Positions 8,462 to 17,881 are shown, counted from the first letter of the stretch. The stretch: 64,000 nucleotides of DNA from Brevibacterium sp. 'Marine' (GCF_012844365.1 NZ_CP051626.1:1798001-1862000), one strand, 5' to 3'. Program-made: numbers and translations. The notes: generated by a model not told the origin, from the letters alone.

Positions 8462-11400
8462 TGAGCACCTCGTCCTCACCCACCTCCGCACGCATGCCGG
8501 CGAATCGGCCAAGACGTTCGCCGCTGCTGCTCACCCTCGTGTCTGTGGCGATCCTGCTGATCGCCTTCATCGCCTTCACCCAGGTCTACACCGAGGTGCT
8601 GTGGTTCCGCCAGATCGACGCTGCGGAGGTCTTCCGCACCATGTGGCTCACCCGCGGGCTGACGTTCCTCGGCGGTTTCATCCTCATGGCAGTTCCGGTC
8701 TGGCTCAGCCTGCACTTGGCCTACCGGCATCGTCCCGTCTATGCGCCGACGACTCCGCGACAGGAGAATCTCGACCGTTATCGCGAGGCCATCGAACCGC
8801 TGCGTCGGGTTGCGACGCTCGCGATTCCCGCGGTCATCGGCGTCCTCGCTGGCATCACCGCCTCGGCGAACTGGAACACGGTCCTCGAATGGATCAACTC
8901 GACGTCATTCGGTTCGAAGGATGCTCAGTTCGGCCTTGACAAGTCGTTCTTCGTCTTCGTCCTGCCCGGGCTGCGACTCATCGGCAATCAGCTGGGCATG
9001 GCTCTGCTCATGGCCCTCATCGCGGCCCTCGTCGCCCACTACCTCTTCGGCGGAATCCGTCCCGGGGAGCAGAAGGGCGTCATCCTGACGAAGGCCGCTC
9101 AGTGGCAGCTGGGCATCACCGTGGCCGTCCTCATCATCGTTCAGGCCGGTCGGCTGTGGCTCTCCCGCTACGACAGGATGACTGCTGCCGGCGGAATCGT
9201 CCCCGGCGTCACCTACGTCGACGACCATGCCGCCCTGCCGGCGATGGCGATCGTCGCCATCGCGGCCGTCCTGGTGGCACTGCTGTTCGTCTACACCGCG
9301 TGGAAGGGAAACTGGCGGATCTCGATCATCGCCACGCTCACTCTCATCGTGCTCGGCGGCGTCTCGATCATCGCGTACCCGGCGCTGCTCCAGCAGTTCC
9401 AGGTCAACCCCTCACAGCAGAGCAAAGAGTCGGAGTACATCCAGCACAACATCGATGCCACTCGTGAAGCATTCGACTTCGATGACATCGATGTGACACC
9501 TTACGAACCGAGCACCAGCGGCAAGAAGGGGGACCTGCGCAAGGACGCCGAGACCGCGGCCTCGATCCGTCTGCTGGACCCGAATCTCGTCTCCGACACC
9601 TTCCGCCAGCTGCAGCAGGTGCGCCCGTACTATTCGTTCCCGCAGAAGCTCGATGTCGACCGCTACGACATCGACGGAGAGATGCGAGATACCGTCATCT
9701 CCGTGCGTGAGCTGGCTCCGAGCTCGGTGAACAACCAGAGCTGGTTCAACCGGGCCATCGTCTACACCCACGGTTTCGGAGTGGTCGCGGCCAACGGCAA
9801 CCAGCGCAACCCGGACGGCGAACCGCTGTTCATGGAATCGGACATCCCGCCGAAGGGCGACTTCCCCGAATACGAGCCGCGTGTGTACTTCGGCGAGTCG
9901 TCGCCGGACTACTCGATCGTCGGTGCGCCGAAGGGTGCGACTCCACGCGAGCTCGACTATCCCTCCGATGAGAAGAGCGGCTCCGGTCAGGTGAACAGCA
10001 CCTTCGCCGGAGACGGCGGACCGTCGGTGGGCAACGTGTTCAACCGTCTCGCCTACGCTCTGAAGTTCCAGGACGAGCAGATCCTTCTCTCGGACGCTCT
10101 CAACGACGAATCTCAGATCCTCTACGACCGTCATCCGCGTGAACGCGTGGAGAAGCTCGCTCCCTTCCTCAAGGTCGACGGCGATCCGTACCCGGCCGTC
10201 GTGGACGGGAAGATCAAGTGGATCCTCGATGGCTACACCACTGCCGAGGACTACCCGTATTCGACACCGCAGCCGCTTCAGCAGGCCACCGAGGATTCGA
10301 CCACGGCATCGGCTCCGAATTCGGTGGCGACTCTGCCGGACGATGAGGTCAACTACATCAGGAACTCGGTGAAGATCACCGTCGACGCCTATGACGGCTC
10401 CGTCGACATGTACCAGTGGGACAAGGACGATCCGGTTCTCAAGACCTGGATGAAGGTGTTCCCCGGACTCATCAAGTCCTCCTCGGAGATGTCCGGTGAT
10501 CTGATGAGCCACGTCCGGTATCCGGAGGACATGTTCAAGGTCCAGCGCGATCTGCTCACGAAGTACCACGTCACCTCCGCCAGTGAGTTCTACTCCGGTC
10601 AGGACTTCTGGACTCTGCCGACGGATCCGACGACGAAGGCCAGCAGCGGACTCACGCAGCCGCCGTTCTACATGACCCTGCAGATGCCCGGCCAGCAGTC
10701 TCCGTCGTTCTCGCTGACGAGCTCGTACATTCCTGCTCGTTCGTCCGAGGGACAGTCGCGGAACAACCTCACCGGCTTCCTCTCGGCAGATGCCGATGCC
10801 GGAAACAAGAAGGGTGAGACCGCCGAAGGCTACGGCAAGCTGCGACTGCTGCAGCTTCCGCGCAACACGACAGTCCCCGGACCGGGCCAGGCGCAGAACA
10901 ACTTCAACACCGCACCCGATGTGCAGCGCAGCCTCAACCTGCTGCGTCAGGGTGAGTCCGAAGTCGAGAACGGCAACCTGCTGACTCTGCCGATCGGCGG
11001 CGGCCTGCTCTATGTCCAGCCGGTCTACGTCCGGTCTGCGGGCGAGACCTCATATCCGCTGCTGCAGCACGTGCTCGTGGCCTTCGGCGAGGACATCGGA
11101 TTCGCTCCGACCCTCGACGAGGCGCTCGACCAGGTGTTCGGGGGAGACTCCGGTGCCTCGGCCGGCGATGCCGGCACCGAGGACAGCGGGGACGGCGAAT
11201 CCGGATCCACCTCCGGCGGCGAGGACGCGGATTCGAACTCCGGTTCTCCGGACAAGGCCCTCAATGACGCTCTGCAGGAAGCGAAGAAGGCCATGGAGGA
11301 TTCCGATGCCGCACTGAAGGACGGCGACTTCGCGGAGTACGGAAAGGCTCAGGATCGGCTGAAGAACGCGCTTGAGGATGCCGTGGCCGCTGATCCGTCA

Positions 11401-11481
11401 CTGGCCGAGGACGCGGCGGGCGAGGGGTCCTCCGCTCCCGCCTCGGAGCCAGCTGACGAAGGCGGCGACTCGGGCAACTGA
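8461..11481 (+). CDS. UPF0182 family large membrane protein
   Basis: A 1006-residue UPF0182 protein of unknown function. About seven hydrophobic segments occupy the first 330 residues, starting at 21-45, followed by a large, probably extracytoplasmic, domain of about 560 residues. The last 130 residues are a low-complexity Ser/Gly/Asp/Glu-rich tail with a short helical stretch (KALNDALQEAKKAMEDSDAA). The family is near-universal in Actinobacteria, is also found in some Cyanobacteria and clostridia, and usually follows the PDZ-Lon gene as here. The start is GTG 8461, overlapping the ylbL stop. Confidence 0.92.
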   Translation: MSTSSSPTSARMPANRPRRSPLLLTLVSVAILLIAFIAFTQVYTEVLWFRQIDAAEVFRTMWLTRGLTFLGGFILMAVPVWLSLHLAYRHRPVYAPTTPRQENLDRYREAIEPLRRVATLAIPAVIGVLAGITASANWNTVLEWINSTSFGSKDAQFGLDKSFFVFVLPGLRLIGNQLGMALLMALIAALVAHYLFGGIRPGEQKGVILTKAAQWQLGITVAVLIIVQAGRLWLSRYDRMTAAGGIVPGVTYVDDHAALPAMAIVAIAAVLVALLFVYTAWKGNWRISIIATLTLIVLGGVSIIAYPALLQQFQVNPSQQSKESEYIQHNIDATREAFDFDDIDVTPYEPSTSGKKGDLRKDAETAASIRLLDPNLVSDTFRQLQQVRPYYSFPQKLDVDRYDIDGEMRDTVISVRELAPSSVNNQSWFNRAIVYTHGFGVVAANGNQRNPDGEPLFMESDIPPKGDFPEYEPRVYFGESSPDYSIVGAPKGATPRELDYPSDEKSGSGQVNSTFAGDGGPSVGNVFNRLAYALKFQDEQILLSDALNDESQILYDRHPRERVEKLAPFLKVDGDPYPAVVDGKIKWILDGYTTAEDYPYSTPQPLQQATEDSTTASAPNSVATLPDDEVNYIRNSVKITVDAYDGSVDMYQWDKDDPVLKTWMKVFPGLIKSSSEMSGDLMSHVRYPEDMFKVQRDLLTKYHVTSASEFYSGQDFWTLPTDPTTKASSGLTQPPFYMTLQMPGQQSPSFSLTSSYIPARSSEGQSRNNLTGFLSADADAGNKKGETAEGYGKLRLLQLPRNTTVPGPGQAQNNFNTAPDVQRSLNLLRQGESEVENGNLLTLPIGGGLLYVQPVYVRSAGETSYPLLQHVLVAFGEDIGFAPTLDEALDQVFGGDSGASAGDAGTEDSGDGESGSTSGGEDADSNSGSPDKALNDALQEAKKAMEDSDAALKDGDFAEYGKAQDRLKNALEDAVAADPSLAEDAAGEGSSAPASEPADEGGDSGN

Positions 11482-11540
11482 GTCTGAGGCGAACCGGTAC
11501 GGCGCTGAGAGGCCGTGCCGACCGAGTTCGGGCTTTCTGC

Positions 11541-11576
11541 GACGAACGCCCCTGGGACATCCCAGGGGCGTTCGTC
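11541..11576 (+). terminator. intrinsic terminator after the UPF0182 gene
   Basis: A perfect 16-bp inverted repeat (11541-11556 with 11561-11576) with a 4-base loop lies 60 bp after the stop codon. The T-tract is poor (GTTCTC), as is common at high GC. Confidence 0.75.
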
Positions 11577-11722
11577 GTTCTCACACAAGCAGAATCGGCT
11601 GGGGCCTACTGCCGAATCGCCGAGCGCTCGAGTTGTCGTCGCTGTACCGCGTTATGAGGTGAGCGGTCGGTGCTGAGTCGAGCGGTCGGCGGGGAATCGG
11701 GGCACGCGTGCGGTGAATGAGA

Positions 11723-11756
11723 AGAACCCCCAGTCAGAGAACTGACTGGGGGTTCT
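11723..11756 (-). terminator. terminator downstream of tRNA-fMet
   Basis: A 14-bp inverted repeat, 11723-11736 with 11743-11756 and a 6-base loop, lies 10 bp beyond the 3' end of the minus-strand tRNA. On the minus strand it is followed by TTCTC. Confidence 0.7.
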
Positions 11757-11766
11757 GCCGCTATCG

Positions 11767-11840
11767 TGGCGGGGGAGGGATTTGAACCCCCGACCTCCGG
11801 GTTATGAGCCCGGCGAGCTACCGAACTGCTCCACCCCGCG
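11767..11840 (-). tRNA. tRNA-fMet (CAT), initiator
   Basis: On the minus strand a full cloverleaf can be drawn. The anticodon loop CTCATAA sits on a five-pair CCGGG/CCCGG stem with consecutive G-C pairs, an initiator hallmark, and the T-loop is TTCAAAT. The first base C cannot pair with base 72, also C here, matching the mismatched 1-72 pair that marks initiator tRNAs (usually C-A). The CCA end is not encoded. The 74-base gene gives 77 bases with CCA. Confidence 0.93.
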
Positions 11841-11978
11841 GCGTGTTCTTAACTCTACACGAGGGGTCACCTGGCGGCCAAACCGAAGACAGGTGACCTC
11901 CGCCACATGGTCACTTGCCGTTCACCTGCAAGGCCTGAGGCTGCATTGCAGTACTTCCGGAGGGCGAGTCCGAGGGGC

Positions 11979-12007
11979 TTGCACATGATTGAAAGTTGAA
12001 CTATAGT
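11979..12007 (+). promoter_or_regulatory. promoter of yceI
   Basis: TTGCAC at 11979-11984 and TATAGT at 12002-12007 are separated by 17 bases, close to the primary-sigma consensus, 39 bp upstream of the yceI start codon. Confidence 0.7.
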
Positions 12008-12030
12008 CATTCTTGTACTTCAAATTTCAA
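11989..12030. promoter_or_regulatory. palindromic operator over the yceI promoter
   Basis: TTGAAAGTTGAA (11989-12000) and TTCAAATTTCAA (12019-12030) are inverted repeats with one mismatch, centred just downstream of the -10. TTGAA/TTCAA palindromes are typical of MarR-family repressors, which often control yceI genes. No regulator gene lies next to it. Confidence 0.5.
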
Positions 12031-12045
12031 CCAAAAGGAGAAATC

Positions 12046-12594
12046 ATGACTGCTCTGCCTCAGGGACTCGCCGCCGGAACCTGGAACATCGACCCCATCC
12101 ACTCGGAGTTCACCTTCACTGCTCGCCACGCAGGCGTGTCGAAGGTCCGCGGCCACTTCGAAGAGATCGCCGGCAGCGTGAATGTCGGGGAGACACTCGA
12201 AGACAGCATCGTCTCCGCAGAGGCCTCTGCGGACTCGATCAACACCCGCAACGAACAGCGCGACGGTCACCTCAAAAGCGGCGACTTCTTCCTGGCCGAA
12301 GAACACCCGAAGCTGAGCTTCACGTCGACCGCGATCAAGGCCGACGCCGCTGATGAGTTCGAGACCGTCGGTGAGCTGACGATGCGCGGCGTGACCAAGG
12401 AAGTCACCTTCGCCACCGAGTTCGCCGGCGTTGCGACCGACCCGAACGGCAACCAGGTCGCCGGTCTCTCGGCCACCGCCACCGTCAACCGCAAGGACTT
12501 CGGCATGTCCTTCGAGGCTGTCCTCGGAGGCGGCGAGCTCCTCGTCTCCGACAAGATCAAGATCGAACTCGAGCTCGAGCTCGTGAAGGCCTGA
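12046..12594 (+). CDS. YceI family protein
   Basis: A 182-residue YceI-fold protein, a lipocalin-like barrel that in relatives binds polyisoprenoids or other amphiphiles. It begins AAGTWNIDPIHSEFTFTARH, the family opening, and contains the conserved KSGDFFLAEEHPKLSF and GELTMRGVTKEV segments. No signal peptide is present, so it is likely cytosolic. The start is ATG 12046 with AAGGAGA upstream; a longer frame from TTG 12013 runs through the operator and is not translated. It is monocistronic between its own promoter and a terminator, and is probably stress- or ligand-induced through the palindrome over the promoter. Confidence 0.93.
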   Translation: MTALPQGLAAGTWNIDPIHSEFTFTARHAGVSKVRGHFEEIAGSVNVGETLEDSIVSAEASADSINTRNEQRDGHLKSGDFFLAEEHPKLSFTSTAIKADAADEFETVGELTMRGVTKEVTFATEFAGVATDPNGNQVAGLSATATVNRKDFGMSFEAVLGGGELLVSDKIKIELELELVKA

Positions 12595-12677
12595 TCTGAC
12601 CTGAGCTGGGCTGCTGATCGGCGCGTGCGCCGACACGGAGCAAGACTCAGCGGGCAGCGCCGCCGCCCGATACAGAA

Positions 12678-12705
12678 GGGGCGAACCGCGTCGGCGGTTC
12701 GCCCC
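12678..12705 (+). terminator. terminator after yceI
   Basis: A 12-bp perfect stem GGGGCGAACCGC/GCGGTTCGCCCC (12678-12689, 12694-12705) with a 4-base loop, followed by TCCTGG. It lies between yceI and the end of the convergent aminotransferase gene and may serve both. Confidence 0.7.
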
Positions 12706-12789
12706 TCCTGGCGTCTTTCGGCGCGGCGACTCCTGTGCCTTCCTCGTATCAGGAACTCATTCTGCCTCGACCACGAAAGCGGGTGATGC

Positions 12790-14058
12790 TCATCGTCTCT
12801 GCCGCAGAGCCTCCGGGTGCTCCCGCAGATGCCCGCCGAGGGCGATGAACAGCTGGGCGCCCTTGTCGACGTCTGCGACGGACTTGCAGAAGGAATACCG
12901 GATCGATGACCGATACGCCTCATAAGCCGGGCTGCCTGGCCTGCACAGAGCAGGCACGGGAATCCCGACCAAGGAGTATTCCCTGGCCAGCAGATCGTTG
13001 AGCTCGAACGCATCGAGGTCCGTCAGCGCAGAGAAGTCCACCACCGTGAAATACCCGGCCCGCGGAATGGACACGTCGGCACCCGGCACGGTGCGACAGG
13101 CGGGCACGAGAACTTCGGCGCGTGCCCGCAGCGAAGCACGGTTCTCGGCGACGAACAGCGAATCACCGGTGAGCATGTCGGCCATCCCGATCTGCATCGG
13201 GCCGCCGGCCGTGAACGACAGGAACTGCTTGACCGTCTGGATGGCCTGACGAACCTCGGGGGGAGCGATGACCCAGCCGATCTTCCATCCCGTGGTGTTC
13301 CAGGATTTGCCCGCCGAGGAGACCGTGACGACCCGTGCAGAATCCTCGATGGCAACGGCGGGAGGAACATGCCCCTGATCGGTGAGGACGAGCTGTTCGT
13401 AGACCTCGTCGGAGACCACCCAGGCGTCGACCGCCGCGGCTGCTCGACCGATCCGGGCGAGATCTGCAGCGGAGAAGATGAACCCCGTGGGATTGTGCGG
13501 AGTGTTGACGAGGATGATCTCAGGCGCGACCTCGGCGATGACGGAATCGAAGACATCCCAATCAGGGGCGAACCCGCCATGGCCATCCGGCAGGATCGGC
13601 ACCGTGTGCAGAGTTCCGCCGGCGGCAGCGATCGCTGCCGGATAGGAGTCGTAGAACGGTTCGAAGGCGACGAGGGAGCCGCCCCGCGGCAGCAGCGCGA
13701 GGATCGCAGCTGTCAGGCCTTCCGTGGCACCCGCAGTGTAGAGCACCTCGCCCGGATCCACCCGCTGACCGAAATCACGACCGCGCTGAGCGGCCACCGC
13801 CTCGAGCAGCTGTGGGAAGCCCTGACCGGGGGCGTACTGATTGAATCCGGCTCGCATCGCCTCGGCCGTGGCGGCGATGAGCGCATCCGGAGGGTCCGTG
13901 CCCGGAGCGCCCTGCCCGAGATTGACGGCGCCGACCTCAGCGGCGAACTTCGTCATCTGGCCGTAGATGGTCTCACCGATCGACCCGTCAGGATTCGTCA
14001 GACCTGCAGAATCGGCCATCGAATGCCACAGCGGGGCCCTCATGATGTCCGGCATCAC
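12790..14058 (-). CDS. class I/II PLP-dependent aminotransferase
   Basis: A 422-residue fold-type I aminotransferase. It shows the PLP-lysine motif SSAGKSWNTTGWKIGW, the NTPHNPTG loop, VVSDEVYEQL before the lysine and a C-terminal SIRYSFCK with the substrate-carboxylate Arg. The sequence NLGQGAPGTDPP near the N-terminus matches the kynurenine/glutamine-transaminase and DapC-like subgroup (methionine or succinyl-diaminopimelate aminotransferases), so the substrate is uncertain. The start is GTG 14058 or the adjacent ATG 14055; either overlaps the hisN stop, so it is the last gene of the doxX-aroA-rsgA-hisN operon. Confidence 0.88.
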   Translation of the reverse strand: MMPDIMRAPLWHSMADSAGLTNPDGSIGETIYGQMTKFAAEVGAVNLGQGAPGTDPPDALIAATAEAMRAGFNQYAPGQGFPQLLEAVAAQRGRDFGQRVDPGEVLYTAGATEGLTAAILALLPRGGSLVAFEPFYDSYPAAIAAAGGTLHTVPILPDGHGGFAPDWDVFDSVIAEVAPEIILVNTPHNPTGFIFSAADLARIGRAAAAVDAWVVSDEVYEQLVLTDQGHVPPAVAIEDSARVVTVSSAGKSWNTTGWKIGWVIAPPEVRQAIQTVKQFLSFTAGGPMQIGMADMLTGDSLFVAENRASLRARAEVLVPACRTVPGADVSIPRAGYFTVVDFSALTDLDAFELNDLLAREYSLVGIPVPALCRPGSPAYEAYRSSIRYSFCKSVADVDKGAQLFIALGGHLREHPEALRQRR

Positions 14059-14846
14059 GACACCTCAGCCGGGGCGACACGCCCGAGCCGATCGAGTGCG
14101 GCTTCATGGAGGCGAGAATTGCTGGCCAGCGCATTGCCGCCGAACGGCCCTGGCACACCAGCCGTGTTCGTGAAGGTGCCTCCGGCCTCGAGGACGATGG
14201 GCACGAGCGCGCCCATATCGTAGAGCGCGAGTTCGGGTTCGCAGGCGAGGTCGACAGCACCCTCGGCCAGCAGCATATAGGAGTAGAAGTCGCCGTATCC
14301 GCGAGTGCGCCACAGCGAATCGCAGAGGCCGAGGAACTCATCGAGGATGCCGAGCTCCTTCCAGCCCGACAGCGACGAATACGACAGGGACGCATCGGCG
14401 AGAGAGTCGACCGAAGACACGCTGATGCGCTCGGCCGGGGACCCGAGCTCGGTCGCATAGGCGCCGTGGCCCGCTTCCGCCCACCACCGGCGTCCGAGGG
14501 CGGGAGCGGAGACCACTCCCAGCAGCGGCTGGTCACCGTCGTAGAGCGAGATGAGCGTCGCCCAGACAGGAACCCCGCGCACGAAGTTCTTCGTTCCGTC
14601 GATGGGATCGATGATCCACCGTCGCGATGACTGCCCGTGCGCGCCGAATTCCTCACCGAGTACGCTGTCGGCGGGTCGAACTTCGGTGAGGCGATCCATG
14701 ATCGTCTTCTCCACCGCACGGTCGCACTCGGTGACCGGAGTCAGGTCGGGTTTGGTTTCGACAGCGAAGTCCTGTGCCCGGAAGTGCGGGTGGCTGATGG
14801 CATCGGCGAGGTCGGCGAGGTCGATCGCCAGGTCGAGGTCGTTCAT
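14055..14846 (-). CDS. hisN: histidinol-phosphatase (inositol monophosphatase family)
   Basis: A 263-residue Mg-dependent phosphatase of the inositol monophosphatase fold. The metal motifs are present: GEEFG, DPIDGTKNF and the late YDMGALVPIVLEAGG. The RGYGDFYSYMLLAEGAVD segment and its position after aroA and rsgA match the actinobacterial HisN, which dephosphorylates L-histidinol phosphate in histidine synthesis. A general inositol-phosphate or PAP phosphatase is the alternative. It starts 9 bp after the rsgA stop and overlaps the aminotransferase. Confidence 0.87.
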   Translation of the reverse strand: MNDLDLAIDLADLADAISHPHFRAQDFAVETKPDLTPVTECDRAVEKTIMDRLTEVRPADSVLGEEFGAHGQSSRRWIIDPIDGTKNFVRGVPVWATLISLYDGDQPLLGVVSAPALGRRWWAEAGHGAYATELGSPAERISVSSVDSLADASLSYSSLSGWKELGILDEFLGLCDSLWRTRGYGDFYSYMLLAEGAVDLACEPELALYDMGALVPIVLEAGGTFTNTAGVPGPFGGNALASNSRLHEAALDRLGRVAPAEVS

Positions 14847-14855
14847 GCCTCCAGC

Positions 14856-15968
14856 CTATCCAGTCGACGGCAGGAGCCGGCGCAGGGACTCCAGCCGTGA
14901 GACTCCTCCCGGGCCGGCTTTGCCGTCGGCCACCCAGTCATCGAGGCGACAACCGGGTGAATCGGCGAGGTGAGTGCAGCCGCGGGGGCATTCGGCCGTG
15001 GCGTCGACGAGTTCCGGGAACGCGGAGAGCAGGGTCTCCCGGTCGACATGGGCCAGTCCGAAGCTGCGCACTCCGGGGGTGTCGATGAGCCATCCGCCGC
15101 GTTCCAACGGCAGGCACACGGCCGACGACGAGGTGTGCCTGCCTCGTCCGGTGACATCATTGACATGGCCCGTCGCCCGGTCGGCGGCGGGCACGAGGAT
15201 GTTGGTCAGGGTGGATTTGCCCACCCCGGAATGGCCGACGAGGACGCTGATGCGTCCGCGGAGGTGTTCGGCCACCTCGGCGTGGGGATCGGCCGCGGCC
15301 CCAACCGAATCTTCGGCGCTCGACCGAGCGACGGCGTCATCGCTCGGCGCGGCATCGGGGTCGATGGAGGATTCGACGATGTCGACTCCGGCAGCAGACA
15401 ACCGTTGCCTCAGTTCCGTGGCCGGGTGCAGATCGGTCTTCGTGACGATGAGCAGGGGAGTGATCCCCGCGTCGAAGGCCGCGACGAGGGCCCGGTCGAT
15501 GAGACCGAACGAGGGTTCGGGGTCCACCGTGGCGGTGACGATGCCCATGACATCGACATTGGCCACGAGGACGCGCTCGGTCGGGTCGGTGTCATCGGCG
15601 CTGCGGCGCAGCAGGGTCTGCCGCTCGGTGACCTCCACCAGCCTGGCCAGCGTTCCCTCGGCCCCCGAGGTGTCGCCGACGAGGCGGACGATGTCGCCGG
15701 GAACGATCGCCTGCTTGCGCAGGTGGGAGGCGCGCACGGCCGTCACCGAGGCGACCCGCCGAGATCGCTTCCCCTTCTTCCGGGACGGGGGAGCCGAGGG
15801 GAAGTTCCCGTCGTCGTCAGCGAGGATGACGCGGTACCTGCCCCGATCGACGGCAGTGACCAGACCGGAGACTGCATCCTTGTGATCCGGACGGTTCTTC
15901 GTCCGGGGGCGTGAGCCGCGTCGGTTCGGTCGGGGACGATAGTCCTCATCGCGGAAGATCTTCGCCAT
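14856..15968 (-). CDS. rsgA: ribosome small-subunit-dependent GTPase A
   Basis: A 370-residue circularly permuted GTPase that assists late 30S maturation. An N-terminal OB-fold about 30-130 follows a basic leader (RPRPNRRGSRPRTKNR). The permuted motif order is seen: TKTDL (G4) before GHSGVGKSTLTN (G1) and DTPGVRSFG (G3). The C-terminal zinc module CPRGCTHLADSPGCRL is intact. An acidic Ala/Asp insertion precedes the P-loop. It starts one base after the aroA stop. Confidence 0.95.
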   Translation of the reverse strand: MAKIFRDEDYRPRPNRRGSRPRTKNRPDHKDAVSGLVTAVDRGRYRVILADDDGNFPSAPPSRKKGKRSRRVASVTAVRASHLRKQAIVPGDIVRLVGDTSGAEGTLARLVEVTERQTLLRRSADDTDPTERVLVANVDVMGIVTATVDPEPSFGLIDRALVAAFDAGITPLLIVTKTDLHPATELRQRLSAAGVDIVESSIDPDAAPSDDAVARSSAEDSVGAAADPHAEVAEHLRGRISVLVGHSGVGKSTLTNILVPAADRATGHVNDVTGRGRHTSSSAVCLPLERGGWLIDTPGVRSFGLAHVDRETLLSAFPELVDATAECPRGCTHLADSPGCRLDDWVADGKAGPGGVSRLESLRRLLPSTG

Positions 15969-15969
15969 C

Positions 15970-17310
15970 TCAGGCTCCGGCGGTGAGCATGGCTTCCCAC
16001 AGCTGGGTGAAGGCCGGGAGGGTCTTTGCCACAGTGCCCGCGTTCTCGATGACCATTCCGTCGTTGCGCAGGGCGAGGACGGCGCCGGCCATGACCATGC
16101 GGTGGTCGTGGTAGGTGTGCCACAGTGCTGGGCGCAGCTGCGTGGCGCCGGTGATCGTCAGCGAATCGGCGTGCTCGACGACGTCGACGCCGATGGAACC
16201 GTACTCCCGAGTCAGAGCGGCCAGGCGATCGGTCTCGTGTCCGCGCAGATGTCCGATCCCGCGCAGCTGCGACGTGCCTTCGGCCAGTGCCGCGAGGGCC
16301 GAGACCACCGGGGTGAGCTCGCCGACCGCCGACAGGTCGAGGTCGACGGCGGTGAGAGTCTCCGGGCCCTGCACATGCAGTCCGTCTCGGTCGAGGCGCA
16401 CCGTCGCACCGAAGGCTTCGGCGATCTCGCGGAAGCCGTCTCCGGCCTGCGTCGTGTGCGCGGGCCATGCGGCGATGGTCACGGAACCGCCGGTGGCAAC
16501 GGCTGCGGCGGCGAAGGCGGCGGCATTGGAGAGGTCGGGTTCGACCTGGACGTCGAGGCCGCGCGGCAGTCCGGGTTCGACGATCCAGCGTTCGGGTTCG
16601 GGTTCGCTGATGTCGACGCCGGCATCGCGGAGGACCTCGATCGTCATGTCCACATGCGTCCGACTGGGCACTGTGTCAGCAGTGTTGGTCAGTTCGAGGC
16701 CGAGGGGCATGACAGGCGCGGCGAGCAGCAGACCGGAGACGAACTGGCTCGAAGCGCTGGCATCGATGCCGAGGTGGCCGCCGCGCAGCTGCGAGTCGGC
16801 ATGGATCGTCATCGGCAGGGTGCCGGCGGCGGAGGTGATCGAAGCACCGAGCTCCCGCAGCGAGTCGATCGTCACGGACATCGGCCGCACCCGGGCCTGC
16901 TCGTCACCGTCGAGGACGATCTCACGTCCCGTCAGCGCCGCGAGCGGAGGGATGAAGCGCATGACGGTTCCGGCGAGACCGCAGTCGATGGTGATCGGAG
17001 AATCCGGCCCACCATCGCGCGCGTGCGCATCCGAACCGGCGAAGGGAATCGGCTCGACGTGGAGCTCATCGCCGTCTTCGTCGATCACGGCACCGAGGCG
17101 GCGCAGGGCTTCGACCATCAGCAGCGTATCCCGGCTGCGCAGCCACCCTGTCAGGTCGGAGCCGGAACGGGCCAGGGCCGCGAGGATGAGATAGCGGTTC
17201 GTCAGAGACTTGGAACCGGGAACGGAGACAGCGGCAGAGACGGCGGAACCGGCGACCGGCGGCTGCCAGTCGCCGGTCACCGGGGGAGTGTGCGTGGAGA
17301 TGTCAGTCAA
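15970..17310 (-). CDS. aroA: 3-phosphoshikimate 1-carboxyvinyltransferase (EPSP synthase)
   Basis: A 446-residue EPSP synthase of the shikimate pathway, joining PEP to shikimate 3-phosphate. [17 protein letters not shown] near the N-terminus and [18 protein letters not shown] are the substrate-binding signatures; the latter has GLAGTVMRF where class I enzymes have GNAGTxxR. The late [16 protein letters not shown] motif is present. The start is uncertain: TTG 17310 overlaps the doxX stop by 8 bp, with GGAG directly adjoining it, and a GTG follows ten codons later. It is part of the doxX-aroA-rsgA-hisN-aminotransferase transcript. Confidence 0.95.
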   Translation of the reverse strand: MTDISTHTPPVTGDWQPPVAGSAVSAAVSVPGSKSLTNRYLILAALARSGSDLTGWLRSRDTLLMVEALRRLGAVIDEDGDELHVEPIPFAGSDAHARDGGPDSPITIDCGLAGTVMRFIPPLAALTGREIVLDGDEQARVRPMSVTIDSLRELGASITSAAGTLPMTIHADSQLRGGHLGIDASASSQFVSGLLLAAPVMPLGLELTNTADTVPSRTHVDMTIEVLRDAGVDISEPEPERWIVEPGLPRGLDVQVEPDLSNAAAFAAAAVATGGSVTIAAWPAHTTQAGDGFREIAEAFGATVRLDRDGLHVQGPETLTAVDLDLSAVGELTPVVSALAALAEGTSQLRGIGHLRGHETDRLAALTREYGSIGVDVVEHADSLTITGATQLRPALWHTYHDHRMVMAGAVLALRNDGMVIENAGTVAKTLPAFTQLWEAMLTAGA

Positions 17311-17800
17311 CTCCGAGTGCGTTCAGGGCCTGCTTCGAGGTGTCTTCGACGCTCGACCACAGGTCTTCGGCCGCGTGCTGGGTGCGCCACCACAGGCCGG
17401 GTCGTCCGGCGGTGTCGACTGCGGCGAGCAGAGCGCCGCCGAGCATCGAGGTGCGCAGCAGAGTGCGTTCGTTGCGCACCTTCTTCTCCTCTTTCGACGT
17501 CGTCTTGTCGGCAGACAGACGTTCACCGACGGTGTCGAGCAGATAGGTGCCGACGAGGATCGAAGCGCTGAGGCGGGGGAATCGCCCGATGGCCAGCAGC
17601 GAACCTGCTGCGACCTGCGCAACACCGGTGGCGCGGGCGAGAGTCACTGCGTCGACGGGGACGTCGGCCTGCTTGCGGGCCTGGTTGAGAAGCGGGCCGA
17701 CCGATGCGGCAGCCGCTTCCGGCTTGCGCAGTCGTTCGACGCCGTTGAGGATGTAGCCGGCGGCCAGCATGGGCCGTGCGATCAGGCGAATGGGAGACAC
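17303..17800 (-). CDS. DoxX family membrane protein
   Basis: A 165-residue DoxX-family integral membrane protein with about four hydrophobic segments and the family opening [21 protein letters not shown] charged loop near the middle ([16 protein letters not shown]) is cytoplasmic by the positive-inside rule. DoxX proteins are linked to thiol and oxidative stress; lying back-to-back with the redox sigma factor gene is suggestive only. The start is GTG 17800 with AGGAAGG 5-11 bases upstream. It is the first gene of the aroA operon. Confidence 0.82.
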   Translation of the reverse strand: MSPIRLIARPMLAAGYILNGVERLRKPEAAAASVGPLLNQARKQADVPVDAVTLARATGVAQVAAGSLLAIGRFPRLSASILVGTYLLDTVGERLSADKTTSKEEKKVRNERTLLRTSMLGGALLAAVDTAGRPGLWWRTQHAAEDLWSSVEDTSKQALNALGVD

Positions 17801-17853
17801 AGTGGTCCTTCCTACGTGGCGGTCATCTCACTGGCAAGCATAACTGCTGAGGT

Positions 17854-17881
17854 GGGAATAGTGGGACGCCGACCCGATGTT
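17854..17881 (+). promoter_or_regulatory. SigH/SigR-type promoter upstream of sigH
   Basis: GGGAAT at 17854-17859 and GTT at 17879-17881 are 19 bases apart, matching the SigR/SigH consensus (GGAAT, about 18 bases, GTT) to within one base. It lies about 65 bp before the sigH start and implies autoregulation. Confidence 0.65.
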
